Positions 1 to 8,639 of a stretch of DNA of 64,000 nt are shown piece by piece. Made by a program: the position numbers and the translations under genes. The notes beneath the pieces are model-generated. The model did not search any database, was not told where the DNA came from, and worked only from the letters and a program-made list of their open reading frames with translations. The stretch's first letter is position 1. Every line of letters begins with the position of its first letter. Source of the DNA: Lachnospiraceae bacterium AC2012 (GTDB lineage Bacteria; Bacillota; Clostridia; Lachnospirales; Lachnospiraceae); the NCBI GenBank assembly GCA_000702525.1, contig JNIN01000001.1, forward strand, positions 1,054,001 through 1,118,000, written 5' to 3'.

Positions 1-701
1 TCAGCAATCACTGCACCAACATTCTCTTTCGTCATAACGGTACCGCGCTTCATCGGAAGCAGATAAAGCACTTCTTTATATAAAGGATTGCTATAAATCT
101 TCTTCCATTCCTTGCTACGAATACGAACTCCACTCGAAGAGATTCTGCTTCCATGGAAATCCCCGGACAAGTCCTCGCGAACCAATTCGTCCGCCGTTAA
201 AAGAAGTTCGAATTCCTGTTCCGGAAATGCAAAGCTACGCTCTACCACTTCAAATCCGCTTAAGATCTTCTCTAACTGTTTTCTCTCGCCGCGGACATGC
301 TTCTTCTCCGATTCATCCAAATCTTTGCTCTGAAGAACCGCTAAACGATCACGAAGCACCTCGATATAATCTGTTACATCGTAAGAAGAGAGTCCCTTCA
401 CATAGGATTCCTTTACGAATAAAGTCTCTTCCGATTGATAATACTTCATCAGGAGATCGACAAATGTATAACCGTCCTTTTCTTCTATATATGTAGCTAA
501 ATCTCCCAACAGAAGTGCCAGATTCTTACGCACCTTCGGATCTTCATTTTGAAAAAGAGTCTCGTAGTCCGAAATCGCATCTACATCCGTAAAATCCGCC
601 AACACTTCTTTTTCCAGTGTTCCAGCAGATAGCTCCTCTCGAATCTTACTTAAACTCTGTCTTACATTTTTATCTTTACATAATTCTTTTAATCTACTCA
701 T
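1..701 (-). CDS. Partial HEAT-like protein, N-terminal part
   Basis: The reading frame starts at an ATG (701-699) and stays open to the window edge, giving 233 residues with the C-terminus missing. Residues about 50-70 (DPKVRKNLALLLGDL) look like a HEAT-type helical repeat, and the protein is charged and helical with no membrane segment. Lachnospiraceae carry proteins with a HEAT-like N-terminus followed by a TRM11/UPF0020-type methyltransferase domain; this could be one, but the catalytic part is outside the window, so the function is not assigned. The SD before the start is weak (TAAGG). A divergent small-RNA promoter lies just upstream. Confidence 0.7.
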   Translation of the reverse strand, partial: MSRLKELCKDKNVRQSLSKIREELSAGTLEKEVLADFTDVDAISDYETLFQNEDPKVRKNLALLLGDLATYIEEKDGYTFVDLLMKYYQSEETLFVKESYVKGLSSYDVTDYIEVLRDRLAVLQSKDLDESEKKHVRGERKQLEKILSGFEVVERSFAFPEQEFELLLTADELVREDLSGDFHGSRISSSGVRIRSKEWKKIYSNPLYKEVLYLLPMKRGTVMTKENVGAVIA

Positions 702-807
702 GCCTTATATTCTACTTGATTTTCCTTAAAATTGCATTAAAGAATAGCACTTGTGCACATTGCACAATTATACAGATATATAATTGTGTATTTTGTCATC
801 TTCGCTA

Positions 808-836
808 TTGTAAATTTGTGACTGAGATAATATAAT
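808..836 (+). promoter_or_regulatory. Sigma-A-type promoter of the candidate small RNA
   Basis: TTGTAA (808-813), a 17-base spacer and a perfect TATAAT (831-836). Transcription would start near 843. No protein gene follows on this strand before the terminator at 915-944. Confidence 0.55.
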
Positions 837-842
837 AAGGAA

Positions 843-944
843 GACTTAAGAACGAACCCCCAATTAGTGTTCTTATGTCGCTTCCCCTTTATATATTTAT
901 ATAACCCCCTTAAGAAATACAACCCCGACGGTTGTATTTTTTTT
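843..944 (+). ncRNA. Candidate C-rich small regulatory RNA, about 100 nt
   Basis: A strong promoter and an intrinsic terminator bracket about 100 nt with no credible ORF. The 5' part can form a 7-bp hairpin (847-853 with 869-875) that shows CCCCC (857-861) in its 15-nt loop. CCCC lies at 884-887, CCCCC at 905-909, and another C-run sits in the terminator hairpin (923-926). Repeated unpaired C-runs able to pair with Shine-Dalgarno sequences are the hallmark of Firmicute sRNAs such as RsaE/RoxS. This is similarity in design only; homology is not claimed. Confidence 0.5.
915..944 (+). terminator. Intrinsic terminator of the candidate small RNA
   Basis: A 10-bp perfect stem AAATACAACC (915-924) / GGTTGTATTT (930-939) with a 5-nt loop, running into eight T (937-944). 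The T-tract is on the plus strand only, although both neighbouring protein genes are on the minus strand. Confidence 0.7.
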
Positions 945-987
945 GCCCATTTTTAGGGCAGGATTCCTACTGCTTTTTGCAGCGGAA

Positions 988-1386
988 TCATTTCTTATTA
1001 TGTCTAAGAATTCTCTTTGCACCAGCCAGACCAATAATCGTAATCGCAGAAATCAGATTCTCCAGTGGTGTCCCATGATTGATTACCATATTTCTTGCAA
1101 TCAGGAAAATAATCGTCTCCAGCACATTTTCCGAAGTCGGTCTACAGAGCATCTTCAAAAACTCAATTCCAATGACAATCGTAAAAATCTGCTCCAGATA
1201 AGACATAAAAGATTCTGCATCGCCACCCGATTTTATAAGTTCTAGCAATTCCGGAACCATAAAATAAATACAGACAAGTGCACCAAGCAAAACAAACACT
1301 GCCATAAACACTTCCAGATAAAAACTCGTCTTTGTCGCAATCGTCTTAAACATCTTCTCTGTTCTCTCTTCCTTTTCGATATTCAT
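988..1386 (-). CDS. PsiE-like membrane protein
   Basis: A 132-residue integral membrane protein with about four hydrophobic segments (residues about 23-45, 62-80, 85-100 and 108-125). The second half, with VIGIEFLKML, a conserved proline and FLIARNMVI, matches the PF06146 (phosphate-starvation-inducible PsiE) pattern. The molecular role of PsiE proteins is not established. The start is supported by AGGAGG four bases upstream of the ATG. The gene stands alone between the small RNA and the ilvE terminator. Confidence 0.75.
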   Translation of the reverse strand: MNIEKEERTEKMFKTIATKTSFYLEVFMAVFVLLGALVCIYFMVPELLELIKSGGDAESFMSYLEQIFTIVIGIEFLKMLCRPTSENVLETIIFLIARNMVINHGTPLENLISAITIIGLAGAKRILRHNKK

Positions 1387-1438
1387 ACGTCCTCCTAAAA
1401 ATCAAACTGCACACTCTATGTTTAGTATGCCATAATCT

Positions 1439-1474
1439 ATAAAAAAAATCTCCCCTGCTTATTGCAGGAGAGAT
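1439..1474 (-). terminator. Terminator downstream of ilvE
   Basis: On the minus strand ATCTCTCCTGC pairs with GCAGGGGAGAT around an AATAA loop and runs into eight T. It lies 36 bases after the ilvE stop. Confidence 0.8.
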
Positions 1475-1509
1475 GTAACATTTCTCAATCTATTATGCTT
1501 AAGAATCGA

Positions 1510-2580
1510 TTAGTCTTCTACTGGAAGTGTCCAGTTGTATTTGTCTTCTAACTTGCCCCACTGGATACCTGTTAATGTATCATAGAGCTTCTGTGTCAAT
1601 TCGCCAGTCTTCATATCGTTAATCTGGATGACATCATCCTTGTAACGAAGTTCTCCAACAGGAGAGATTACGGCTGCTGTACCCGTTCCAAATACTTCTT
1701 CCAGCTTGCCATTATGTCCAGCTTCCATAAGATCCTTAATTGCAAGATGTTCTTCACGCACCTTGTAACCCCAGTCACGGAGCAGATGAATCATAGAATC
1801 ACGTGTTACACCAGGAAGAACAGTTCCTTCGATTGGTGCTGTCCAGATTTCTCCATCAATCTTGAACATGATATTCATAGATCCTACTTCTTCAACATAA
1901 GTACGTGTCTCACCATCCAGCCATAATACCTGCTCATAGCCTAATTTTTCTGCCTTTACCTGGCCAAGGATGGATGCCGCATAATTGCCACCGCACTTTG
2001 TAAATCCAGTACCACCTCTTACGGCACGAACCAATTCATCCTCTACCAGAATCTTGACTGGATCCAGGCCAGATGCATAATAAGCACCTACCGGGCAACA
2101 GATAATGACGAATTTATAAGCAGATGCCATATGGACGCCAAGGCTGGCCTCTGTTGCAAAACAGAATGGACGGATATAAAGGGATGTATCTGGTTCAGAT
2201 GGAACCCAATCCTCTTCTGTCTTTACCAATGTCTTTACAGCATTTACAAAATCCTCTACCGGGAATTCCGGCATACAAAGTCTCGCATTGGAATTCTGCA
2301 TTCGCTTCGCATTCATCTCTGGACGGAACAGCTGAATCTTGCCATCCGCTCTACGATATGCCTTTAATCCTTCAAATGTCTCCTGCGCATAATGCAGTGT
2401 CATACAGCTAGGTTCCATAGGAATTGGTCCCTCCGGTACGATTCTGGCATCATGCCACCCCTCTTCTTTACTCCAGTCACAGATATACATATAATCTGTC
2501 ATATATTTACCAAATGGCAGATTCTTCTGATCTGGTTTTTCTTTAAGCTTCTCTCTTTTTTCAAATCTGATGTCTAACAT
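1510..2580 (-). CDS. ilvE: Branched-chain amino acid aminotransferase
   Basis: A PLP-dependent fold-type IV transaminase that interconverts leucine, isoleucine and valine with their 2-oxo acids, using glutamate/2-oxoglutarate. Its 356 residues and the KCGGNYAAS motif (PLP lysine at Lys195) place it in the longer, type II BCAT class shared with eukaryotic enzymes. GGAGG precedes the start. The gene is monocistronic, with its own promoter (TTGACA-N17-GATAAT, 2623-2651) and terminator. Two 11-bp direct repeats 21 bp apart flank the -10 box and one resembles a CodY box, which fits known CodY control of BCAA genes. No other ilv or leu genes are in the window. Confidence 0.95.
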   Translation of the reverse strand: MLDIRFEKREKLKEKPDQKNLPFGKYMTDYMYICDWSKEEGWHDARIVPEGPIPMEPSCMTLHYAQETFEGLKAYRRADGKIQLFRPEMNAKRMQNSNARLCMPEFPVEDFVNAVKTLVKTEEDWVPSEPDTSLYIRPFCFATEASLGVHMASAYKFVIICCPVGAYYASGLDPVKILVEDELVRAVRGGTGFTKCGGNYAASILGQVKAEKLGYEQVLWLDGETRTYVEEVGSMNIMFKIDGEIWTAPIEGTVLPGVTRDSMIHLLRDWGYKVREEHLAIKDLMEAGHNGKLEEVFGTGTAAVISPVGELRYKDDVIQINDMKTGELTQKLYDTLTGIQWGKLEDKYNWTLPVED

Positions 2581-2610
2581 TTCATTGCCTCCATTTTCAT
2601 AATCTTTTTT

Positions 2611-2642
2611 CTTTTAGAATTTATTATCAAACTTTTAGAATT
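2611..2642. promoter_or_regulatory. Direct-repeat operator at the ilvE promoter, CodY-like
   Basis: CTTTTAGAATT occurs exactly at 2611-2621 and 2632-2642, a 21-bp period (two helical turns), on either side of the ilvE -10 box. On the minus strand the upstream copy lies in ATAATTCTAAAAGTT, which matches the CodY consensus AATTTTCWGAAAATT at 10 of 15 positions; the second copy matches at 8. Confidence 0.4.
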
Positions 2643-2651
2643 ATGTGTCAA
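2623..2651 (-). promoter_or_regulatory. ilvE promoter
   Basis: On the minus strand TTGACA (2651-2646), 17 bases and GATAAT (2628-2623). It is about 40 bases upstream of the ilvE start. Confidence 0.65.
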
Positions 2652-2776
2652 GAAAACACTGTCTATTCGGTTGTTTTTTTTCATTATGTCCACTATAATT
2701 TTATTATTAGAACAAATCGATTGACATTTATATAGCATTTTAAATGACAGATGCAAAGTTACAAGGGGAGATTGTT

Positions 2777-3301
2777 ATGAATCAGAAACATGTATTTCAA
2801 CCAATGCCAATTTACGAGATGGACTTCAATCCATTCCGTCAATTCAAAGAAGATACCTGCGCAATCGTCACAGAGGTCAACGGCAAAGCCAATGCTATGA
2901 CAGCCAGCTGGGGCGCCATGGGTGAGATGTGGGGCAAGGATGTTATCACCATCTATGTTCGAGAATCCCGTTTCACACGAGAACTACTCGATCAATCCGA
3001 AACATTCTCCATCAACTTCTTTGATATGGATAAGGTGGAAAACAAGATGGCATTACAGATTTTCGGTTCCGAAAGTGGCCGTGACAAAGATAAAATTGCG
3101 GAACTTAAATTCAATGTAAATCACAGCTTAAATACTCCATTCCTGGATGAAAGCAACCTGGTATTCCTTTGTTCCAAACTCTCTCGCACAGAGATTAAAA
3201 AGGAAGACTTCTTCCATCCAAGAATCGATAGTAAATTCTATGAGAATGGAGATTACCATATTATGTACATCGCAGAGATTATGCGAGTTGGAGCACGATA
3301 A
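2777..3301 (+). CDS. Flavin reductase-like FMN-binding protein
   Basis: A 174-residue protein of the flavin reductase-like split-barrel family (PF01613). The N-terminal half holds the typical elements CAIVTEVNGKANAMTASWG (about residues 30-48) and RFTRELLDQSETFSINF. Members bind FMN and reduce flavins or act in small redox systems; the substrate cannot be inferred here. The ATG at 2777 is chosen because GGGGAG lies 7 bases upstream; an in-frame ATG at 2744 has no ribosome site. It is the only plus-strand gene near here and is divergent from ilvE. Confidence 0.8.
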   Translation: MNQKHVFQPMPIYEMDFNPFRQFKEDTCAIVTEVNGKANAMTASWGAMGEMWGKDVITIYVRESRFTRELLDQSETFSINFFDMDKVENKMALQIFGSESGRDKDKIAELKFNVNHSLNTPFLDESNLVFLCSKLSRTEIKKEDFFHPRIDSKFYENGDYHIMYIAEIMRVGAR

Positions 3302-3326
3302 TATCATTATTATACATTTCCCATTA

Positions 3327-3372
3327 AAAAGAGCATCGCTTGAGATTATCTCAAACGATGCTCTTCCTCTTT
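3327..3372. terminator. Bidirectional terminator between the flavin reductase gene and aspS
   Basis: AAGAGCATCG (3329-3338) pairs with CGATGCTCTT, with an inner TTGAGA/TCTCAA stem. T-rich tails follow on both strands, so it can serve both convergent genes. Confidence 0.8.
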
Positions 3373-5175
3373 TTATTCTTCTGTATTTACAATTGCGATA
3401 TGTAATTCATCAAGCTGTGCCTGTGTTACTTCACTAGGTGCGCTCATCATGATATCCTGTGCATTCTTATTCATTGGGAATGGAATGATTTCACGGATAG
3501 AATCCTCACCTGCAAGAAGCATAACCATACGGTCTACACCAGGAGCAATACCAGCATGTGGTGGTGCACCATAAGTAAAGGCGTTGTACATTGCTGGGAA
3601 CTTCGCCTTCACATCATCTTCTCCAAGACGAACCATCTCGAATGCCTTTACCATGATTTCAGGATCATGGTTTCGAACAGCACCGGAAGAAAGTTCGACA
3701 CCATTACATACCAAATCGTACTGATCTGCTGTAATCGTAAGTGGATCGATTTCTCCACGTTCTGCCTTAAGTAATGTCTCAAGACCACCAGATGGCATAG
3801 AGAATGGGTTGTGGCAGAATTCTAATTCTCCGGATTCTTCACCAAGTTCATACATTGGGAAGTCAACAATCCAGCAGAATTCATATCTTTCTTTATCCAT
3901 ATGACCTGGTACCTTAGCACCAAATGTCTTAACTACAACACCAGCTGTCTTCTGTGCAGCGAGCTTCTTGCCTGCTGTAACAACAACAAGTGTGTTATTC
4001 TCTAATCCAAGTGCAGATTTCACCTGCTCTTCTACTGGCTTCACAAACTTAGAAATACCACCAACGATTTCGCCGTTTTCATCCACTCTGAACCAGTATG
4101 GCTTATTTCCAGCCTGCACTTCTACTTCATCAATCGTCTTATCGATGAATTTACGAGATTCTGAGAAGTTATCGATCGCAATTGCCTTGATGCAAACTGC
4201 AGTATCATTTCCTTCTTCATCCTTTGTTGCAAATGGTCCAAAGCCTGTATCAGCCAATACTTCTGTCACATCTTCTACATGAAGATCGATACGAAGGTCT
4301 GGCTTATCAGAACCGTATCTTTCCATAGACTCCAGATATGGGATTCTCTTGAATGGAGCTTCGCTCGCGATATCATAAGTACCATATTCTGCGAAGATTG
4401 GAGGAAGTACGTCTTCACATACAGCGAATACATCTTCCTGTGTTGCGAACGCCATTTCCATATCTAACTGATAGAATTCTCCTGGAGAACGGTCTCCACG
4501 CGCATCTTCATCACGGAAACATGGTGCAATCTGGAAATAACGATCGATTCCAGATACCATCAGTAACTGCTTGAACTGCTGTGGCGCCTGTGGAAGTGCA
4601 TAGAACTTGCCAGGGTGCTTACGTGCAGGTACTAAGTAATCTCTTGCACCTTCTGGAGAAGATGCTGTAAGAATTGGAGTTGTAATCTCCATGAAGTTAT
4701 GGTCCATCATAGCCTTACGAAGTGCAGCTACAACCTTGGAACGCATCACGATATTGTTCTTAACTTCCGGATTACGTAAATCCAGATAACGATACTTCAG
4801 ACGAGCCATCTCATCTGCTTCACGAGAACGATTGATTTCAAATGGAAGTTCTGCATGACGGCACTTACCGAGCACTTCTACCTTCGTAGGCACGATTTCG
4901 ATTTCCCCTGTTGCCATGTTTTCATTCTTAGAACTTCTCTCACGAACGGTTCCTTCTACAGAGATTGTAGATTCCTTTGTGATTGCCTTGAAAGTCTTTA
5001 CGAGTTCTTCTGTTTCAGCAACCACCTGTGTCTTGCCATAGAAGTCTCTCATAACGACGAATCCAAGATTCGAACCTACTTCTCTGAAATTTTCCATCCA
5101 GCCGACGAGCTTTACTGACTTTCCAGCATCACTCTGTCTTAACTCTCCACATGTATGAGTACGAGACTGTGTCAT
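3373..5175 (-). CDS. aspS: Aspartate--tRNA ligase
   Basis: A class II aminoacyl-tRNA synthetase of 600 residues, the usual bacterial length including the GAD insertion. In order: an OB-fold anticodon domain (residues about 1-105), the flipping-loop region GARDYLVPARKHPGKFYALP with QAPQQFKQLL, motif 2 (FRDEDARGDRSPGEF), the GAD insert (about 290-410) and motif 3 (GIAPGVDRMVMLLAG). It charges tRNA-Asp. It is the last gene of a rel-MBL-hemZ-hisS-aspS run, 73 bases after hisS, and is followed by a terminator. I see no T-box leader before it. Confidence 0.97.
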   Translation of the reverse strand: MTQSRTHTCGELRQSDAGKSVKLVGWMENFREVGSNLGFVVMRDFYGKTQVVAETEELVKTFKAITKESTISVEGTVRERSSKNENMATGEIEIVPTKVEVLGKCRHAELPFEINRSREADEMARLKYRYLDLRNPEVKNNIVMRSKVVAALRKAMMDHNFMEITTPILTASSPEGARDYLVPARKHPGKFYALPQAPQQFKQLLMVSGIDRYFQIAPCFRDEDARGDRSPGEFYQLDMEMAFATQEDVFAVCEDVLPPIFAEYGTYDIASEAPFKRIPYLESMERYGSDKPDLRIDLHVEDVTEVLADTGFGPFATKDEEGNDTAVCIKAIAIDNFSESRKFIDKTIDEVEVQAGNKPYWFRVDENGEIVGGISKFVKPVEEQVKSALGLENNTLVVVTAGKKLAAQKTAGVVVKTFGAKVPGHMDKERYEFCWIVDFPMYELGEESGELEFCHNPFSMPSGGLETLLKAERGEIDPLTITADQYDLVCNGVELSSGAVRNHDPEIMVKAFEMVRLGEDDVKAKFPAMYNAFTYGAPPHAGIAPGVDRMVMLLAGEDSIREIIPFPMNKNAQDIMMSAPSEVTQAQLDELHIAIVNTEE

Positions 5176-5248
5176 TTCTATTTCCTCACTTTTTCTAATA
5201 CAAAATTACCATACTATCTATTTCATCGCGTTCTGCGATTGCAAACGT

Positions 5249-6508
5249 TTAGTTATTGAAGAATTCTACAAATTCCTCATATCCTTCCTGCGAAAGCTGT
5301 TCCTTCTGGAACTTCTTGTTCTTGTTCATACGAACAACTAAAACCTGCTGCCCGTTTGCACGTGCTTCCTTAGCCTTAGCCATAACATCAACAAGCTTTT
5401 CTGCCGGATATTTCTTCTCTACTAAATAAGCCACTCTCTTTGGAGCTTCTGGGATTTCAAATCCACTCTCCATAAGAAGGAGAATGATACGTTCGAATCC
5501 AATCGAGAATCCGCAAGCAGGTACATCATGTCCTGCGAACTTGCCAATCATCTTGTCGTAACGTCCGCCGCCACCGCAGCTTCCGCCAAATTCAGGAATT
5601 GCAATTTCGAAAATCGTTCCTGTGTAATAGCTCATACCACGAACCAAAGTAGGATCAAATACAAGCTCGAAGTCTGCAGCCTTCGCAGCATTTACTGCAA
5701 GGGCAATATCCTTCAGGTTCTTTGCAACTTCTTCCTCTAAGTGTTCTCCCAGTGTTGTAAGAAGATAATCCACACCTTCTACCACATCCTTCTTATCAGA
5801 AAGTGCAGTGAACAGAGAGAGATACTTATCTACAGAAGCACTATCATAGCCATCTTCCTTCAGTTCCTTCTCAACACCCTCGAGTCCGATCTTATCCATC
5901 TTATCTAATATGATAAAGATATCGTCATACTGCTCTTCTGCAAAACCACTATAAGCAGCCATTGCCTTTAAGATACGACGTTCATTGATACGGATTTCGA
6001 ACTTAGAGAATCCAAGCTTTCCAAGTGTTGTTGTTGTTGCCAAAATCAATTCGATTTCTGCAAGGTTCGATGGTTCGCCTAAGATATCAATATCGCACTG
6101 TGTAAACTGGCGGTAACGTCCACGCTGTGGTCTGTCAGCACGCCAAACATTTCCCATCTGCAGTGCCTTAAATGGATTTGGAAGTTCATTTGCATGGTTC
6201 GCATAATATCTGGAAAGTGGAACCGTTAAGTCATAACGCATACCATAATCTACAACGTCCAATTCTTCCTTTGCTTCAGCAAGATGTAACTTCTCGCCTC
6301 TCTTCAAAACTTTGAAGATGAGTTTTTCATTTTCGCCACCCTGCTTATTTGACAGGTTTGCAATATTTTCCATACAAGGTGTCTCAATTGGTGTAAAACC
6401 AAAACTTCTGTATGTCTCTTTAATCACGGATGTAACGTAATCACGGATTTCCATCTCACGTGGAAGGATATCCTTCATACCGTTTACCGGTTTCTTGCTT
6501 AAAGCCAT
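5249..6508 (-). CDS. hisS: Histidine--tRNA ligase
   Basis: A 419-residue class II synthetase. Visible are motif 1 in the N-terminal region (MKDILPREM), motif 2 (FKALQMGNVWRADRPQRGRYREF-like, with RYRQFTQCDIDI), the histidine-binding LVRGMSYYTGTIFEI (about residues 283-297) and motif 3 (GGGGRYDKM and ACGFSIGFERI). A short C-terminal anticodon-binding domain follows. The start overlaps the end of hemZ by 10 bases, indicating translational coupling. Length and conserved HisA/HisB-type boxes make HisZ unlikely. Confidence 0.95.
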   Translation of the reverse strand: MALSKKPVNGMKDILPREMEIRDYVTSVIKETYRSFGFTPIETPCMENIANLSNKQGGENEKLIFKVLKRGEKLHLAEAKEELDVVDYGMRYDLTVPLSRYYANHANELPNPFKALQMGNVWRADRPQRGRYRQFTQCDIDILGEPSNLAEIELILATTTTLGKLGFSKFEIRINERRILKAMAAYSGFAEEQYDDIFIILDKMDKIGLEGVEKELKEDGYDSASVDKYLSLFTALSDKKDVVEGVDYLLTTLGEHLEEEVAKNLKDIALAVNAAKAADFELVFDPTLVRGMSYYTGTIFEIAIPEFGGSCGGGGRYDKMIGKFAGHDVPACGFSIGFERIILLLMESGFEIPEAPKRVAYLVEKKYPAEKLVDVMAKAKEARANGQQVLVVRMNKNKKFQKEQLSQEGYEEFVEFFNN

Positions 6509-7980
6509 GCTATTTCCTCCAACTTATTTCTTTTTCTTTCTATCATCTCATCGATTCGCTCGATGTAGTTCGTAACGTCTTTCACATTCTCGGATCGCGT
6601 TACCGTCTTACCGCCATCGGTTACATACTTGCAAGCCGAGCCGGCACCAAGTGCCATTATAGTCTGTTTTTCTTCCATTATCAAGACATTATATAGTCCC
6701 TCATGTCCTGGAACGGAGAATCCGACATTCTCCAGATTGCCCGCCATATTCTTCTGACGATAGAGATAATAAGGCTTCATCCCTAGTTCCTTCGCCACTT
6801 CATATGCCGCATGCATATGGCTATCCGAATTTTCCATCACATAATTTCTATATTTATCCCACTCAATATTCAGTCGGGAACTATGCTTAATGGCAAGAGA
6901 ATGTACCGTCAGATTGTCCGGTTCTAATTTCGCAACCTCTTTCAGAGAATGCTCCACATCTTCCAAGCTCTCCCCTGGAAGGCCGAGAATCATATCCATA
7001 TTAATCGTTTCAAATCCAACTTCTCTCGCCATCTGATAAGCATCATAGATGGATTCCACCGTATGATGTCGACCAATCAATTTCAAGGTCTCCTGCTTCA
7101 TCGTCTGCGGATTGATAGAAATGCGATCGACGCCGTGCGCCTTTAATACTTCTAACTTGTCTCTCGTAATACTATCCGGTCTTCCGGCCTCTACGGTATA
7201 TTCCAGTAGATGGCTCAAATCCAGATATTCCTCGACTTTTGAAAGCAACCAATCGAGCTGCTCTGCAGACAGAGAAGTCGGTGTACCACCACCAAAATAA
7301 ATGGTTGTCAGTTTCTTCTCTGGAATCGAGTCATGCAGAAACTGTAATTCCTTCTCGAGGCACTGTAAATATCGCTCTACCTGTCCATTGTACGAAGCCA
7401 ACGCATAGGATGGGAAGGAACAGTACAGGCAAGTACTTGGACAAAATGGGATTCCAATGTAGAGACTGTAGCCATCCTGATAATCAACCTTGGACAGCAT
7501 CTCCTTCTCTTTTGTCACAACCTTCATACTGAGGTCAATCTTTTCCTCCGATGTGAGATACGTCTCTTTCATATAAGAACGAATCTCCTCTTCCGGAACC
7601 TCTTCTAAAAGCTGCGTTAAAGCAATCTTCGTCGGACGAATTCCCGTGAGTGTACCCCATGGCAATTCCCTGCCCGTATATTCCTGCAGTGCCTGATAAA
7701 TCAATCTCTTGAGACGATTCTTCGTATCTTTGCGATTGGAATCATCCACCTCGACTTCCGTTGTCTTTCCGGACATAGAAAGACCGATACGCCCGTTCTC
7801 GTAATGCACATTCATGACCAGGGTGATCGGTTCTTCTATCTCATGAGGCTTTGGAGCACTATCCTTGGGCTCCGCCCCCTCTTCATACTGAATCTCTACC
7901 GACTGTGTTGGAAAAAAGGATTTCACCAGTCCATAGATATCATATTCAAAATTTGCTTCATTTAATCTTACGATTACCAT
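6499..7980 (-). CDS. hemZ: Radical SAM coproporphyrinogen dehydrogenase-like HemZ
   Basis: A 493-residue radical SAM protein of the HemN/HemZ group. The [4Fe-4S]/SAM motif CPSTCLYC gives Cys180, Cys184 and Cys187, followed by the GGGTPTS motif that binds SAM. The N-terminal 160 residues, with no cluster motif, are typical of HemZ. The family is linked to oxygen-independent conversion of coproporphyrinogen III to protoporphyrinogen IX, but some HemN relatives are heme chaperones. No other heme genes are in the window, so the true role is open. The gene sits between the MBL hydrolase and hisS as in many Clostridia. Confidence 0.85.
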   Translation of the reverse strand: MVIVRLNEANFEYDIYGLVKSFFPTQSVEIQYEEGAEPKDSAPKPHEIEEPITLVMNVHYENGRIGLSMSGKTTEVEVDDSNRKDTKNRLKRLIYQALQEYTGRELPWGTLTGIRPTKIALTQLLEEVPEEEIRSYMKETYLTSEEKIDLSMKVVTKEKEMLSKVDYQDGYSLYIGIPFCPSTCLYCSFPSYALASYNGQVERYLQCLEKELQFLHDSIPEKKLTTIYFGGGTPTSLSAEQLDWLLSKVEEYLDLSHLLEYTVEAGRPDSITRDKLEVLKAHGVDRISINPQTMKQETLKLIGRHHTVESIYDAYQMAREVGFETINMDMILGLPGESLEDVEHSLKEVAKLEPDNLTVHSLAIKHSSRLNIEWDKYRNYVMENSDSHMHAAYEVAKELGMKPYYLYRQKNMAGNLENVGFSVPGHEGLYNVLIMEEKQTIMALGAGSACKYVTDGGKTVTRSENVKDVTNYIERIDEMIERKRNKLEEIAWL

Positions 7981-7997
7981 ATAACTATCTTTCTAAC

Positions 7998-8630
7998 TTA
8001 AAAATAAGGATTATAATACGTTTCCTGCTCAATCGTTGTCATATCATTATGCCCAGGAAATACTTTTACAGATGCCGGCAGTACCATCACCTTCTCTTTT
8101 AAGGATCGAATCAAATCTGACATCGATCCTCCCGGAAAATCCGTTCTACCGACAGAGCCACAAAACAGGGAGTCACCCGACATCAGCACCATCTCCTTCG
8201 GCAGATAATAACAGCATCCTCCCGGCGTATGTCCCGGTGTGAGTATCATTCGAATCGAAAATCCCGCCAGTATCATTTCCTCGCCGTCCTTCAAAAAGAC
8301 ATCCGCATGATAGACCTCGCCAAGATCTCCCATCGATGCACTGAGATTGATTTCGGGGCTCTCGAGTGTCACGCGTTCCGCATCTGCCGCATAAATCGGA
8401 ATCTGATACGTCTCTGCCATATAGTCCGCATCTCCTGCATGATCGAAATGTCCATGCGTAAGGAGAATCGCAACCGGCTTTAACTCCTGTTCATCGATAC
8501 GCTTTGCCAGTTGCACACCTGCTGCCCCCGGATCCACTATGATACACTCTTTTATATTCTTATTCACAAGAAAATAGCAGTTTGTGGCCACTGGTCCGAC
8601 CACATACTGCTGTATTTCCAAATTTGACAT
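7998..8630 (-). CDS. MBL-fold metal hydrolase, GloB-like
   Basis: A 210-residue metallo-beta-lactamase-fold protein with the zinc motif THGHFDH (His59, His61, Asp63, His64), a later GHTPGG (third-site histidine) and SGDSLF with the bridging aspartate. The family includes glyoxalase II-like thioester hydrolases; the substrate is unknown. It starts 9 bases after the rel stop and ends 17 bases before hemZ, so it is co-transcribed with both. This position between rel and hemZ is common in Clostridia. Confidence 0.85.
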   Translation of the reverse strand: MSNLEIQQYVVGPVATNCYFLVNKNIKECIIVDPGAAGVQLAKRIDEQELKPVAILLTHGHFDHAGDADYMAETYQIPIYAADAERVTLESPEINLSASMGDLGEVYHADVFLKDGEEMILAGFSIRMILTPGHTPGGCCYYLPKEMVLMSGDSLFCGSVGRTDFPGGSMSDLIRSLKEKVMVLPASVKVFPGHNDMTTIEQETYYNPYF

Positions 8631-8639
8631 ATGTTCTCC

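Noticed and set aside
737-922. 61-codon minus-strand ORF
   Set aside because: It overlaps the small RNA promoter and body on the opposite strand and has no ribosome site or family.
2744-2776. Upstream start for the flavin reductase gene
   Set aside because: The ATG at 2744 has no SD, while the one at 2777 has GGGGAG at good distance.
5176-5248. T-box leader before aspS
   Set aside because: The gap is only 73 bases and holds no T-box sequence or terminator.
5239-5252. cre-like TTGCAAACGTTTAG
   Set aside because: It overlaps the hisS stop codon within an operon and lacks the last conserved C.
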